NCBI RefSeq assembly: GCF_000315795.1
Contig: NZ_ANHY01000003.1
Coordinates: 310,001-374,000, forward strand
Origin: Caenispirillum salinarum AK4
GTDB taxonomy: Bacteria; Pseudomonadota; Alphaproteobacteria; Rhodospirillales; Rhodospirillaceae
Reading direction: 5' to 3'
Length of the DNA stretch: 64,000 bases
Below the pieces are notes generated by a model that saw only the letters and a program-made list of their open reading frames with translations, had not been told where the DNA came from and searched no databases. A program made the translations under genes and the position numbers. This document shows positions 1 to 10,740 of the stretch, in pieces. How positions within the stretch are numbered: position 1 is the first letter of the stretch; each line of letters opens with the position of its first letter.

Positions 1-985
1 GGGCGGTGATGTCGGTGTCCCACCCCTGCGCCCGCAGGAACGCCAGATCGGCCAGCGTCGCCTTTGAGCCGGGAATGATGACGATGTCGGCATTGCCCGG
101 TACGGCCTCGCCGGGCTGGACCCAGGTCAGCGCCACGTCGGGCTCGGCGGCCAGCGGGTCGAAGTCGTCGAAGTTGGCGACGCGCGACAGCCGCAGAACC
201 GCCACCGTCACCCGCGCCCCCGCGCGGCCCGGTCCGCTGCGCTGGTCGAGCGCCATGGCGTCTTCCGCCGGCAGGGCGCGGGCGCCGTCGAACCAGGGCA
301 CGACGCCGATGCTCGGCCAGCCGGTGCGGCCCGTCACGATGTCGAGCGCCGGGTCGAACAGCGACGGATCGCCCCGGAACTTGTTGATGAGGTAGCCCTT
401 GATGCGGGTCCGCTCAGGCTCCGGCAGCAAGGCGTGGGTGCCGACCACCTGGGCCAGCACGCCGCCCCGGTCGATGTCGCCCACCAGGACCACCGGCACG
501 TCGGCGGCCTCGGCAAAACCCATGTTGGCGATGTCCGACGCCCGCAGGTTCACTTCCGCGGCGCTGCCCGCGCCTTCCACCAGCACAAGGTCGGCGTCGC
601 GGCCCAGTGCTTGGAAGCTGTCCAGCACCCGGGGCAGCAGGCTTTTCTTCAGGCGGAAATAGTCGCGCGCCGTGGCATTGGCGAGCACCTCGCCCTGCAC
701 CACCACCTGCGAACCCACGTCGGTCTGAGGTTTCAGCAGTACGGGGTTCATGTGGCGCGAGGGCGCCACGCCGCAGGCGCGGGCCTGCAAGGCCTGGGCG
801 CGGCCGATCTCGCCGCCGTCGGGGGTGACGGCGGCATTGTTGCTCATGTTCTGCGGCTTGAAGGGGCGGACCGTCAGGCCGCGCCGGGTGAACAGCCGGC
901 ACAGGCCCGCCACCAACAGGCTCTTGCCGACGTCCGATCCGGTGCCCAGCAGCATCAGCGCCGGCGTGCGTGTTCCGCCCGTCAT
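1..985 (-). CDS. cobQ: Cobyric acid synthase CobQ, 3' part cut by the window edge
   Basis: Glutamine-dependent amidotransferase that amidates adenosylcobyrinic acid a,c-diamide at four side chains to give adenosylcobyric acid. The reading frame starts at the ATG at 985 ([20 protein letters not shown]) and stays open to base 1, about 328 codons; the C-terminal glutaminase part lies largely outside the window. The N-terminal nucleotide-binding motif GTGSDVGKS, then KPQNMSNN and the [13 protein letters not shown] stretch, are typical of the CobQ/CobB dethiobiotin-synthetase-like domain. It is the last visible gene of the minus-strand cob cluster, 9 bp after the SYLF gene. Identification is firm; only completeness is unknown. 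Confidence 0.93.
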   Translation of the reverse strand, partial: MTGGTRTPALMLLGTGSDVGKSLLVAGLCRLFTRRGLTVRPFKPQNMSNNAAVTPDGGEIGRAQALQARACGVAPSRHMNPVLLKPQTDVGSQVVVQGEVLANATARDYFRLKKSLLPRVLDSFQALGRDADLVLVEGAGSAAEVNLRASDIANMGFAEAADVPVVLVGDIDRGGVLAQVVGTHALLPEPERTRIKGYLINKFRGDPSLFDPALDIVTGRTGWPSIGVVPWFDGARALPAEDAMALDQRSGPGRAGARVTVAVLRLSRVANFDDFDPLAAEPDVALTWVQPGEAVPGNADIVIIPGSKATLADLAFLRAQGWDTDITA

Positions 986-994
986 GCCGCGGGC

Positions 995-1951
995 CTATTG
1001 CCCGGTGGTCGACGGCGGCGCCAGCTGCTCGCCCTGGATGGGGTCCAGCGGTTCGCTCTCGATCGGCGCGATGCGCGTCGGCCCGCTGTTGCCGGAAGGC
1101 TGCATCTGGCCCTGGCCCTGGCTGCCCTGCATCCAGCTGTCGTCCTGGCCCTGCGGCTGCGCCTGCATCTGGCCCTGGCCCTGGCCCTGGGCTCCGGCCG
1201 GCGATTGCTGCTGGCTGTAGGGGGCGGTGTCGACGTCGCCGATGTTCTCCACCGACAGGGCCTCCCACAGCGGTTCAGCCTCGGGATTGGGATAGCGGCG
1301 GTCGAGCACGATGGCCTTGGGCGTGGCACCGCGGCCGTAGAAAGCCTGGTTCCAGTCGTGGCGCGGCTTGATGACCGCCCCTTCCACCGACACGCCGCCA
1401 TAGGCGCCCTTGGCGTGGGCGAAGGCCAGGATGTCGTTCTGCATGTTGGTGGTCGTGGCGGCCTCCAGGTTGGCGCCCTTGTGCACGAAGGTGACGCCCA
1501 CGTTGGCGCCCAGCTTGAACTCGTCGTTCATCAGCGCCGTCAGGCCGCGGTCGGTCATGATCATGAAGACCATTTCCACCTGCTGCGCACCGATCTGGAA
1601 GCCGAGAGACCCGGCGCCCATGCGGTAGAAGGCGGGCGCCGACCAGTCGCCGGTGCGGTCGCGGCTCATGAGCAGGCCGTTGCCGTAGGCGCCGCCGATG
1701 ATGAAGCCGCCCTTGAAGAACTGCGGCACGATCAGCACACCCTTGGCGCGCTGGAGATACCGGTTGAAGTTGTTCTCGAAGTTTTCGTCGCCGCGCACGC
1801 TGTAGACGGCGGATATGCTTTCGTTCAGGACCGATCGCGCGTCGGCCAGGTCTTCCTGGACGCTGGCGGCGCCGGCCGGCGCCGGTGCGGCGGCACCGGC
1901 AAGGACGCTGAAGACGACGGCCAGGCCGAGGGTGAGGGCTCGCAGGATCAT
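995..1951 (-). CDS. SYLF/Ysc84-domain lipid-binding secreted protein
   Basis: A 318-residue protein with an N-terminal signal peptide (hydrophobic residues about 4-28, ending AGAAS). It is followed by a SYLF (Ysc84-like) domain at about 33-215, recognised by RAKGVLIVPQFFKGGFIIGG, GFQIGAQQVEMVFMIM, and a late FAHAKGAYGGVSVEGAVI. SYLF domains bind phosphoinositides in eukaryotes; the bacterial role is not established. The C-terminal 70 residues are low-complexity (GQGQGQMQAQPQGQ-type repeats) and probably disordered. It lies between cobO and cobQ in the same orientation, 9 bp before cobQ, so it is probably co-transcribed with cob genes although no cobalamin role is known for the family. Confidence 0.85.
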   Translation of the reverse strand: MILRALTLGLAVVFSVLAGAAAPAPAGAASVQEDLADARSVLNESISAVYSVRGDENFENNFNRYLQRAKGVLIVPQFFKGGFIIGGAYGNGLLMSRDRTGDWSAPAFYRMGAGSLGFQIGAQQVEMVFMIMTDRGLTALMNDEFKLGANVGVTFVHKGANLEAATTTNMQNDILAFAHAKGAYGGVSVEGAVIKPRHDWNQAFYGRGATPKAIVLDRRYPNPEAEPLWEALSVENIGDVDTAPYSQQQSPAGAQGQGQGQMQAQPQGQDDSWMQGSQGQGQMQPSGNSGPTRIAPIESEPLDPIQGEQLAPPSTTGQ

Positions 1952-2024
1952 GAAGGCGTCTCCGCAGTGGCGACAGGGGCGCGGGCGTCGGGTGTCCGCC
2001 CGCCGATAATGCGCTGACGGGGCG

Positions 2025-2657
2025 TCAGAATTCCACCCCGGCCTGGGCCTTGATGCCGGCGCGGAAGGGGTGCTTGACCAACTTCATCTCGGTGACCAGG
2101 TCGGCGCGCTCGATCACCTCGTCCAGCGCGTTGCGGCCGGTCAGGACGGCGTGCTGGTGGATGGGGCGGGCCTCCAGCGCCTCGATCACCTCTTCCGTCG
2201 GCAGGTAGCCATAGCGCAGGACGACGTTGATCTCGTCCAGGATCACCATGCCGTAGTCGGGGTCGGCCAGCCATTCCTTGGCGACGTCGAAGGCGCGGCG
2301 GGCGGCGGCGATGTCGCGCTCGCGGTCCTGGGTTTCCCAGGTGAAGCCCTCGCCCATGGCCTTGAAGGTCACCTGATCGGGAAAGCGCGCCAGCACGTCG
2401 CGCTCGGCGGTGTCCATGGCGCCCTTGATGAACTGCACCACGCCCACCTTCATGCCGTGGCCCACACAGCGCAGGGCCATGCCGAAGGCGGCGGTGGACT
2501 TGCCCTTGCCGGCGCCGGTGTGGACGATCATCACGCCGCGCGTTTCCGTCTTTTCAGACAGGATCTTGTCGCGGATGGCCTTCTTCTTGGCCATCTTGGC
2601 CTTGTGGCGGGCGTTGAGGTCGTCGTCCTCGGGGCCGGGGGCGGGGGTGTCGGTCAT
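2025..2657 (-). CDS. cobO: Cob(I)yrinic acid a,c-diamide adenosyltransferase CobO
   Basis: ATP:corrinoid adenosyltransferase (CobA/CobO/BtuR family) that transfers the adenosyl group of ATP to reduced Co(I) corrinoid. The protein is 210 residues, the usual family size. The P-loop HTGAGKGKSTAAFG is at about residues 46-59, the Walker-B-like VILDEINVVLRYGYL lies mid-protein, and the C-terminus GIKAQAGVEF is the classic CobO ending. The ATG at 2657 is chosen because it overlaps the cobN stop as ATGA; a longer upstream reading would run into cobN coding sequence. Translational coupling with cobN is likely. Confidence 0.96.
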   Translation of the reverse strand: MTDTPAPGPEDDDLNARHKAKMAKKKAIRDKILSEKTETRGVMIVHTGAGKGKSTAAFGMALRCVGHGMKVGVVQFIKGAMDTAERDVLARFPDQVTFKAMGEGFTWETQDRERDIAAARRAFDVAKEWLADPDYGMVILDEINVVLRYGYLPTEEVIEALEARPIHQHAVLTGRNALDEVIERADLVTEMKLVKHPFRAGIKAQAGVEF

Positions 2658-5600
2658 GGCTTGGTCGTCTCCCTGATTTCGTCCAGCACGCGGGGCACGT
2701 CGTTGCGCCGCGACCGCCACAGGCCGCGCCGCTGGGCTTCGTCGAACCGGTCGGCCATCTCCGAAAGGGCGGCCGGATTGTGGTCGGCGAGGAACCGGCG
2801 GACATCCTCGTCCACCATGTAGGCATCGAATATGGCGTCAAAATGGTGGTCGGACACGCACTTGGCGGTCGCTGCGAAGGCGAACAGGTAGTCCACCGTC
2901 GCCGCCATCTCGAAGGCGCCCTTGTAGCCGTGGCGCATGACGCCGGCGATCCACTTGGGGTTGGCCGCCCGCCCCCGGACGATGCGCGCGATCTCCTCCC
3001 CCAGCGTGCGGATGCGCGGGCTTTCGGGGCGCGAGTGGTCGGGGTGATAAGTCGCCGGCTGGCGGCCTGAGAGGGTGCGCACGGCGGCCGTCATGCCGCC
3101 CTCGAACTGGTAATAGTCGTCGCTGTCCAGCAGGTCGTGCTCGCGGTTGTCCTGGTTCTGGACGACGGCGTCCACCTTCGACAGCCGGTCGCGGAACAGC
3201 TCGTGCTCTGCCGCGCCCTCCGTCCCCGCGCCGTAGGCATAGCCGCCCCAGGTGACGTATGCGTCGGCCAGGTCGGCGTCGGTGTCCCAGCCGCCTTCAT
3301 CAATGTAGGCCTGAAGACCCGCGCCGTAGGCGCCGGGCTTGGACCCGAACACGCGGGAAGCGGCGCGCTTGCGGGCGGCCGTTTCGTCCCCGCCCAGCAC
3401 GGCGGCGTCGGCGCGGACGCGGCCGGCGAGCGGGTTGACGTCGTCGGGCTCGTCCAGGTCGGCGACCGCGCGGGCGGCACTGTCGAACAGGTCGATGAGC
3501 GCTGGGAAGGCATCGCGGAAAAAGCCCGAGATGCGCAAGGTCACGTCCACGCGCGGCCGGTCCAGCACGCTCGCGGGCAATATCTCGAACCCCGTCACGC
3601 GGCGGGAGGCACTGTCCCACGTCGGCCGCACGCCCATGAGCGCGAGCCCCTGGGCGATGTCGTCGCCGCCGGTGCGCATGTTGGACGTGCCCCAGGCGGT
3701 GATGGCCATGGCGCGCGGCCACTCGCCATTGTCCTGCCAGTGGCGCTCCAGCAGCAGCCCCGCCGACTTCCATCCCAGGTGCCAGGCGGCGGGGGTGGGG
3801 ACGGTGCGGGTGTCGACGGAGAAGAAATTGCGTCCCGTCGGCAGCACGTCCGGCCGTCCCCGCGTCGGCGCGCCCGACGGTCCCGGCGGCACGAAGCGTC
3901 CGGCGAGGCCGGTGAGGAGCCCGGCAAGCTCCGCCTCTCCACTGGTATCGACGGCGGGGGCGAGGGTTTCGCGAACATGGGCCAGCGCGGCGTCGGTGCG
4001 CGTCCAGGCGGGGTCGGCGTCGGCGGAGCCCTCCACCAGCGCGCGGGCCAGCAGCTCCAGCCGCTCCACGGTGTCGCCGGTGGTGCGCCAGGTCTGGCTG
4101 TCGATGTCGGCCAGCACGGCGGGCCGCGCCCCCTCCCACGGATCGGCGGGCGGACAGTCGAGCGGGTCGAAGCCCTCCGCCAACTCCAGGTCGGCGGCGA
4201 GCGCGCGGGTCAGAGCCAGGTCCTCCCGCCCCGCCGGCGGCACGCGGCCGAGGGCCACCAGAAGGTCGGTGCGCTGGTCGCCGGTCGGGCTGCGGCCGAA
4301 GATGTGCAGGCCGTCGCGGATTTGCAGTTCCTTCAGCTCGCACAGGTGGGCGTCGAGCTTCGCCAGCGCCGTGTCGGCGTCGTCGTTGGGGGCGATGCCC
4401 AGGTCGTCGTCCAGGCCGGTGGAGCGGGCCAGCGACAAGATTTCTTCCCGCAGCACCTTGAGCCGGCGCGGATCGACGCCGGCGGCCTCGAAGTACTCGT
4501 CCACCAGGGCTTCCAGGTCTTTCAACGGCCCGTAGCTTTCGGCGCGGGTCAGCGGCGGCGTCAGGTGGTCGATGATGACGGCCTGCGCCCGGCGCTTGGC
4601 CTGCGTTCCCTCGCCGGGGTCGTTGACGATGAAGGGGTAGAGGTGCGGCATGGGGCCGAGGGCGGCTTCGGGAAAACAGTCCTCGGACAGCGCCAGGGCC
4701 TTGCCGGGCAGCCATTCCAGGTTGCCGTGCTTGCCCATGTGGACGACGGCCTGGGCGCCGAAGCTCTCGCGCAGCCAGATGTAGAAGGCGAGGTAGCCGT
4801 GCGGCGGCACCAGGGCGGGGTCGTGGTAGCTTTCCACCGGGTCGATGTTGTAGCCGCGCGCCGGCTGGATGCCGACCGCCACATTCCCCAGCGGCAGAAC
4901 CGACAGCGCGAAGCCGCCATGGTCGGCGCGGAAGTGCGGATCGTCTTCCGGCGCGCCCCAGCGGTCGGAGACTTGCGCGCGGACGGCCTCGGGCAGCGCC
5001 TCGAACCCTGCACGGTAGACGTCCAGCGGCAGGACGACGCGGACCGTGCGGGCGTCGCGGGCGGTGAGGTCGTTGGTCACGCCCTCCTGGAGCGTGCGGA
5101 TCAGCGCGTCGCCGTCCTCCGGCACGTCGGGAAGGTTGTAGCCGGCCTCCCTCAGCGCCTCCAGCACCGCGACCGTGCCGGCCGGGGTGTCGAGGCCGAC
5201 GCCGTTGCCCAGCCGCCCGTCGCGGGTGGGATAGTTCGCCAGCACCAGCCCGATGCGGCGCTCCTCCGCCGGCGTCCGCCGCAGCCGCGCCCAGCGGGCG
5301 GCAAGCTCGGCGACGAAGCGCACCCGGTCGGCGACGGGCTTGTGGCCGACGACGTCATGCTGCGTGTCCTCGTCGCGGCGGATGAGGCCCTTGAAGCTGA
5401 TGGCGCGCGACAGCACCCGGCCGTCCACTTCCGGCAGGGCCACGTTCATGGCGATGTCGCGCGACGACAACCCGCGCGCGCCCTCGCGCCAGCCGTCTTC
5501 CCCGCTGCCGGCGAAGACCACCTGAAGCACCGGGCAGTCGGCGACGGCAAACGGCGTGTCCTTGGGGTTGCCGGGGGCGGCGACGGCAAAGCCCGTGGCG

Positions 5601-6382
5601 TTGAGGATGACGCCCGGCGCGGCATCGCCCAGCACGCTCTCCACCACGCCGGCGGCCATGGGGTCCTTCAGGCTGGTCACGAACAGCGGCAGGGCGTTGA
5701 CGCCCTGGTCGCGCAGGGACATGCACAGCGCATCCACCACATCGGTGTTTCCCGCCTGCACCAGTGCCCGATAGAACACCACCGCCGCCACCGGCGCGTC
5801 GGGCATCCATGCGGCCTGCATGTCGTCCAGCGTCGTCCCCAGCGGGTAGAGTCCCGCCGAGGGCAGCGGCGCGGGCTCCTGCCACTCGACGTCGCGCCCC
5901 AGAAGGGTCGCGGCGTAGCGCAGGTAGTGCTCCGCGTTGCCGGTGCCGCCGTGGATCAGGTAGCGCCACAGGCGGTCCCGCGCGGAAGCATCAAGCGACG
6001 AAGCGCGGGCCAGGTCCTCATCGGGTTTGTCGTCGCCCGGCAGGAAGGCGAGCGCGATGCCCTTGCGGCGGCACACCCGCTCCAGTTCCTCCACCCCATA
6101 GGGCCAGTAGCCGCGCCCGCCCAGCAGCCGCACGATCACGAGCCTCGCGCCGGAGATGACGCTGTCGACATAGAGGTCGACGCTCATGTTGTGGCCCAGG
6201 TGCAGCAGGCTCGCCAGCCGCAGCGACGGCACCGCCTCCCCCAGCGCCCGGCGGGCGTGGGACAGGCAGGCCAGTTCACTGTCGGCGGCAGACAGCACCA
6301 CGATGTCGGCGGGCGTCTGCCCCAGGTCGACGGCGTCCGATCCGTCGTCGATGCCTCCGGGCGTCGCGGCGAGAAGATGCAT
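2654..6382 (-). CDS. cobN: Aerobic cobaltochelatase subunit CobN
   Basis: Large subunit of the ATP-dependent cobaltochelatase that inserts Co2+ into hydrogenobyrinic acid a,c-diamide in the aerobic (late cobalt insertion) pathway. At 1242 residues it matches the family size. Diagnostic stretches include VHMGKHGNLEWLPGKALALS and the run FIVNDPGEGTQAKRRAQAVI, which carry the CobN/BchH signature. The AAA+ and MIDAS partner subunits of the chelatase are not in this window. The gene begins 3 bp after the cobW stop and overlaps cobO by 4 bp. Its presence defines the B12 route here as aerobic. Confidence 0.97.
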   Translation of the reverse strand: MHLLAATPGGIDDGSDAVDLGQTPADIVVLSAADSELACLSHARRALGEAVPSLRLASLLHLGHNMSVDLYVDSVISGARLVIVRLLGGRGYWPYGVEELERVCRRKGIALAFLPGDDKPDEDLARASSLDASARDRLWRYLIHGGTGNAEHYLRYAATLLGRDVEWQEPAPLPSAGLYPLGTTLDDMQAAWMPDAPVAAVVFYRALVQAGNTDVVDALCMSLRDQGVNALPLFVTSLKDPMAAGVVESVLGDAAPGVILNATGFAVAAPGNPKDTPFAVADCPVLQVVFAGSGEDGWREGARGLSSRDIAMNVALPEVDGRVLSRAISFKGLIRRDEDTQHDVVGHKPVADRVRFVAELAARWARLRRTPAEERRIGLVLANYPTRDGRLGNGVGLDTPAGTVAVLEALREAGYNLPDVPEDGDALIRTLQEGVTNDLTARDARTVRVVLPLDVYRAGFEALPEAVRAQVSDRWGAPEDDPHFRADHGGFALSVLPLGNVAVGIQPARGYNIDPVESYHDPALVPPHGYLAFYIWLRESFGAQAVVHMGKHGNLEWLPGKALALSEDCFPEAALGPMPHLYPFIVNDPGEGTQAKRRAQAVIIDHLTPPLTRAESYGPLKDLEALVDEYFEAAGVDPRRLKVLREEILSLARSTGLDDDLGIAPNDDADTALAKLDAHLCELKELQIRDGLHIFGRSPTGDQRTDLLVALGRVPPAGREDLALTRALAADLELAEGFDPLDCPPADPWEGARPAVLADIDSQTWRTTGDTVERLELLARALVEGSADADPAWTRTDAALAHVRETLAPAVDTSGEAELAGLLTGLAGRFVPPGPSGAPTRGRPDVLPTGRNFFSVDTRTVPTPAAWHLGWKSAGLLLERHWQDNGEWPRAMAITAWGTSNMRTGGDDIAQGLALMGVRPTWDSASRRVTGFEILPASVLDRPRVDVTLRISGFFRDAFPALIDLFDSAARAVADLDEPDDVNPLAGRVRADAAVLGGDETAARKRAASRVFGSKPGAYGAGLQAYIDEGGWDTDADLADAYVTWGGYAYGAGTEGAAEHELFRDRLSKVDAVVQNQDNREHDLLDSDDYYQFEGGMTAAVRTLSGRQPATYHPDHSRPESPRIRTLGEEIARIVRGRAANPKWIAGVMRHGYKGAFEMAATVDYLFAFAATAKCVSDHHFDAIFDAYMVDEDVRRFLADHNPAALSEMADRFDEAQRRGLWRSRRNDVPRVLDEIRETTKP

Positions 6383-6385
6383 GGA

Positions 6386-7476
<1,091 letters not shown>

Positions 7477-7480
<4 letters not shown>

Positions 7481-8082
7481 GATGAAGGGCTGTTCCTTGT
7501 CCGTGACGGGTCGGATGGGATGTTCTTGAGAATGAGAGGCACTCCGGCCGCGACGAAGATAACGCGATCGGCGGCCTCGCTCATCACCTGATTGAGCCGC
7601 CCGGCCTGATCGCGGAACGACCGGCCGAGCATGCTGTCCGGCACGATGCCGAGCCCCACCTCGTTGGAGACCAGAACGACGGGCGCCATGGTGTCGTGCA
7701 AGGCTTCGCGCAGGCCGTCGATGGCGAATTCGATGTCGCGCGGCGGGTCGGCCAGCATCTGGTTGGTGAGCCAGAGCGTCAGGCAGTCCACCAGAACCGG
7801 CTCGCCGGGGTTGACGCGCGGCAACAGGGTGGAGAGTTCCAGCGGTTCCTCGATGGTGTGCCAGAAGCGGCTGCGGCGCTCGCGGTGCATGGCGATGCGG
7901 GCAGCCATCTCGTCGTCCCACGCCTGGGCGGTGGCGACGTAGGTCGCCCGCGCGGCGCCGGATGCCCGGATGATCTGCTCGGCCAGCCGGCTCTTGCCCG
8001 AGCGGGCGCCGCCGATGATGACAGTGAGCGGCGGCAGGGGGCTGAAGTCGGCGGGAGAGGGCGGCACGACGGAGGGAAGCAT
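7477..8082 (-). CDS. cobP: Bifunctional adenosylcobinamide kinase / adenosylcobinamide-phosphate guanylyltransferase
   Basis: CobP/CobU enzyme: phosphorylates adenosylcobinamide and then transfers GMP to give AdoCbi-GDP in nucleotide loop assembly. The protein is 201 residues. The P-loop GGARSGKSRLAE is near residues 24-35, and the conserved VLVDCLTLWLTN, VVLVSNEVGLGIVP and DQAGRLNQ motifs are all present. The ATG at 8082 is selected because it shares one base with the upstream phosphatase stop (TGATG) and keeps the P-loop near the N-terminus. The N-terminal leader of about 20 residues is proline-rich. Upstream and downstream overlaps imply tight operon coupling. Confidence 0.96.
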
Positions 8083-8672
8083 CAGGGGCGGGGCCTCCAG
8101 TTGACCAGGTGGACCGCCGCGCCCTCGGCCACGAGGTCGACGCGGGTGAGCGACAGCGGCTCCACCCCGAAGCATAGGGCGGGAGCCGGGTCCGCTTCCA
8201 GCCCCATCGCCAGCGCGAGCGCCGCCCGGATGGTGCCGGCATGAACCACAGCCACCACGTCGTGTCCGGCGCGGGCCTCCGCAAGCCTTTCGATACAGGC
8301 ACGCACGCGCGCCACCTGATCGGCGAAGCTCTCTCCGCCCGGCGGACGGGCGGTGGCGGGAGCCTCCCAAAAATCGCCGGTCTCGGAGAACGGCAGGTCG
8401 GCCCACGTCCGCCCCTGCCACGCGCCGAAGTCCTGTTCGCGCAAGCCCGGCTCCGTCACGGCCTGCGAGAAGCCTAGCGCGTCAGCCGTGGCGCGGCAGC
8501 GGGCGAGGCCGCTGGTGACGGCCGCCGCATCAGGCGGCAGCACATGGCGCAGTGCGGAGACGGCGGCGGCGTCCATGGCGCGGCACGGTCGGTCGAGCAC
8601 GCCGACGATCTCGCCGGGTGCCGCGTCCACCGGCGCATGCCGGACCCACCAGAAGCGTGTCGCGCCCTCCAT
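8082..8672 (-). CDS. Histidine phosphatase, probable alpha-ribazole phosphatase
   Basis: Phosphoglycerate-mutase-like histidine phosphatase of 196 residues. The catalytic motif reads VRHAPVD (usual RHG/RHA form, phospho-accepting His near residue 12) and the second catalytic histidine sits in VVAVVHAGTIRAAL. Arginine in TSGLARCRATADAL and the glutamate in LREQDFGAWQG complete the family pattern. Placement between cobP and cobS in a B12 operon suggests the CobC step, dephosphorylation of alpha-ribazole phosphate, or of adenosylcobalamin phosphate. Context rather than sequence decides the substrate, since the family is broad; hence no gene symbol. Confidence 0.85.
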   Translation of the reverse strand: MEGATRFWWVRHAPVDAAPGEIVGVLDRPCRAMDAAAVSALRHVLPPDAAAVTSGLARCRATADALGFSQAVTEPGLREQDFGAWQGRTWADLPFSETGDFWEAPATARPPGGESFADQVARVRACIERLAEARAGHDVVAVVHAGTIRAALALAMGLEADPAPALCFGVEPLSLTRVDLVAEGAAVHLVNWRPRP

Positions 8673-8675
8673 GCC

Positions 8676-9464
8676 TCAGGCTCCGGCCAGGGCGGAGAGG
8701 GTGAGAAGGACGGTGGCCTGCGCCACCTGCTCCACCGCACCGAGAACGTCGCCCGTGTGGCCGCCGACCTGCCGGCGCGCAAGACCCGTCGTCAGCAGCA
8801 CGGCCAGCAGAGCCAGGGCGAAGACGGGCGCCAGCGTCGCCGCCGGCAGCAGCACCGCCGAAGCGGCGCCCGCCAGCGCCAGAGCCACGCCGAGACGCAG
8901 GGCGCCGGGCGATCCGGCCGCCGCGCCCAGCCCGTCGGGGCGGGCGGGCGGCAGCAGGACCATGGTCAACGGAATGGCGGCGCGGGACATGCCCATGGCG
9001 GCGATCAGCGCCGCGCCGGCCGCCGAGGGTCCGCCGGTCTCCAGCAGCGCCGCCAGGGCGCCGGCCCGGAACGCCACGCTGAACAGCAGCGCCAGCACGC
9101 CGTAGGAGCCGACGCGACTGTCGCGCATGATCTCCAGCTTGCGCTCGCGGGTGTGGCCGCCGCCGAAGCCGTCCGCCACGTCGCCCAGCCCGTCTTCGTG
9201 CAGGGCGCCGGTCAGCGCGACGGTCACCGCCAGGGCCGCCAGCGCGCCCACCAGCGGCGGCAGCCCGGCCAGCGCCGCGCCCCACAGCGCCAGCGCCCCG
9301 GCCAGTCCGACGGCCAGTCCGACCAGCGGAAAGGCCCAGGAAGCCAGCCCGACCGGCGCGCGCGCGGCAGCATCCGTCAGCCGGGGAAGCGGCAGGCGGG
9401 TGAGAAAGACGAACGCCAGATGGGCTTCGCCCATGCGGCCGGCGGGGGGCGGGTTTGACGCCAT
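8676..9464 (-). CDS. cobS: Adenosylcobinamide-GDP ribazoletransferase
   Basis: Integral membrane enzyme (CobS, called CobV in the Pseudomonas scheme) joining AdoCbi-GDP with alpha-ribazole (phosphate) to form the completed cobalamin. The 262-residue protein contains the family hallmark TGALHEDGLGDVADGFGGG, followed by IMRDSRVGSYGVLAL, and several hydrophobic helices rich in Ala/Leu. The ATG at 9464 is preferred over one at 9536, since the latter would overlap the divergent cobT leader and adds non-conserved residues. It is the first gene of the minus-strand operon; the next gene starts 3 bp after its stop. Confidence 0.95.
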   Translation of the reverse strand: MASNPPPAGRMGEAHLAFVFLTRLPLPRLTDAAARAPVGLASWAFPLVGLAVGLAGALALWGAALAGLPPLVGALAALAVTVALTGALHEDGLGDVADGFGGGHTRERKLEIMRDSRVGSYGVLALLFSVAFRAGALAALLETGGPSAAGAALIAAMGMSRAAIPLTMVLLPPARPDGLGAAAGSPGALRLGVALALAGAASAVLLPAATLAPVFALALLAVLLTTGLARRQVGGHTGDVLGAVEQVAQATVLLTLSALAGA

Positions 9465-9541
9465 GATCAATGATTTTCGCGGATCGAGGGTGTATGGATC
9501 GGGCCGAACATTTCCATTCCCCAGCCGAAGGTGCAAGCAAG

Positions 9542-10579
9542 ATGTCCGTGACCGTGCGCTCCCTGGCCGAGTTCCGCGCCCTGCTCTCCGACCTGCCGGG
9601 CCCGGATGCCGAGGCCGCCGCCGCCGCCGCCGCGCGTGAGCCGCAGCTGACCAAGCCGCCGGGATCGCTGGGCCGGCTGGAGGACCTGGCGGCGTGGCTG
9701 GCGGCCTGGCAGGGCCGCCATCCGGCGCGACTGGACAGCGTGCGGGCCTGCGTCTTCGCCGGCAATCACGGCGTGGCGGCCCTGGGTGTTTCCGCCTTTC
9801 CGGCGTCCGTCACCGCGCAGATGGTGGCGAACTTCAAGGCCGGCGGTGCGGCGGTGAACCAGCTTTGCCGTGCGGTGGGGGCGGAACTGACGGTCACGGC
9901 GCTGGACCTGGACCGCCCGACCGCGGACTTCACCAAAGGCCCGGCCATGACCGAGGACGAGGTGGTCGCCGCGCTGAACGCCGGGCTGGAGCAGGTGACG
10001 ACGGCGCCGCCCGATGCGCTTTGCGTGGGCGAGATGGGCATTGCCAACACCACCAGCGCCGCCGCCATCGCACTCGCGCTGTTCGGCGGCTCGCCCATGG
10101 AGTGGACCGGCCCCGGCACCGGCGTGAAGGGCGAGGCGCTGTCGCACAAGGCGCGCGTGGTGGCCGACGGCGTGACCGCCAACACCGCCGATGCGCCGGA
10201 CGGGCTGGAGGTGCTGCGCCGCCTGGGCGGTCGCGAACTGGCGGCCATTGCCGGCGCGGTGGCCGGGGCGCGGCTTGCGCGGGTGCCGGTGGTGCTGGAC
10301 GGCTACATCACCACCGCCGCCGCGGCCTGCCTGGAGGCCGCGCGGCCGGGCAGCCTGGACCACTGCGTCGTCGCCCATGCCTCGGCCGAACCCGGCCACG
10401 GCCGTCTGGTGGAAAAACTGGGCAAGCGGGCGATCCTGGACCTGGGAATGCGCCTCGGCGAGGGCTCGGGCGCGGTGCTGGCGGCCGGCGTGCTGAAGGC
10501 GGCGGCGGCCTGTCATGCCGGCATGGCGACGTTTGCCGAGGCGGGCGTGGCCGACAAACCCGCGGCAGAGGAGGCCTGA
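9542..10579 (+). CDS. cobT: Nicotinate-nucleotide--dimethylbenzimidazole phosphoribosyltransferase
   Basis: CobT (CobU in the Pseudomonas scheme) makes alpha-ribazole-5'-phosphate from nicotinate mononucleotide and dimethylbenzimidazole, the lower-ligand activation step. The 345-residue protein carries [42 protein letters not shown] and a C-terminal [16 protein letters not shown], all family signatures. The ATG at 9542 is chosen because the upstream in-frame ATGs at 9470 and 9494 add a non-conserved leader. It is divergent from cobS with 77 bp between the starts, so the two halves of nucleotide loop assembly likely share a control region. I see no cobalamin riboswitch in that gap. Confidence 0.96.
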   Translation: MSVTVRSLAEFRALLSDLPGPDAEAAAAAAAREPQLTKPPGSLGRLEDLAAWLAAWQGRHPARLDSVRACVFAGNHGVAALGVSAFPASVTAQMVANFKAGGAAVNQLCRAVGAELTVTALDLDRPTADFTKGPAMTEDEVVAALNAGLEQVTTAPPDALCVGEMGIANTTSAAAIALALFGGSPMEWTGPGTGVKGEALSHKARVVADGVTANTADAPDGLEVLRRLGGRELAAIAGAVAGARLARVPVVLDGYITTAAAACLEAARPGSLDHCVVAHASAEPGHGRLVEKLGKRAILDLGMRLGEGSGAVLAAGVLKAAAACHAGMATFAEAGVADKPAAEEA

Positions 10580-10687
10580 CCGGAGGGAGTCGGCCGAAAG
10601 AGGCACGCGCGCAAGGGGAAAGGGCTCGAAGGGCTATGTCCCCAGGGTTTAGGAACCGGCCGGAGAAGCGGGACGTTGGCTGGAAAA

Positions 10688-10710
10688 GCGCGCGGAGGCT
10701 TCTCGCGCGC
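10688..10710 (+). other. Short GC hairpin between cobT and the OmpA-like gene
   Basis: A 7-bp inverted repeat (GCGCGCG / CGCGCGC, 9-nt loop) sits in the 161-bp cobT-ompA gap. It has no T-tract, so it is not a convincing terminator; it may slow RNA decay or be chance in GC-rich DNA. The remainder of the gap shows only an AGGAGG-type ribosome site at about 10726 for the next gene. Confidence 0.3.
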
Positions 10711-10740
10711 CGGTTTCTGTCCTATGAGGAGGCTTGCGAC

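Noticed and set aside
9465-9541. Cobalamin riboswitch between cobS and cobT
   Set aside because: Only 77 bp, without the conserved B12 box; too short for the aptamer.
10580-10740. Terminator of cobT
   Set aside because: The only stem (10688-10710) has no T-tract and is too close to the next gene to be convincing.
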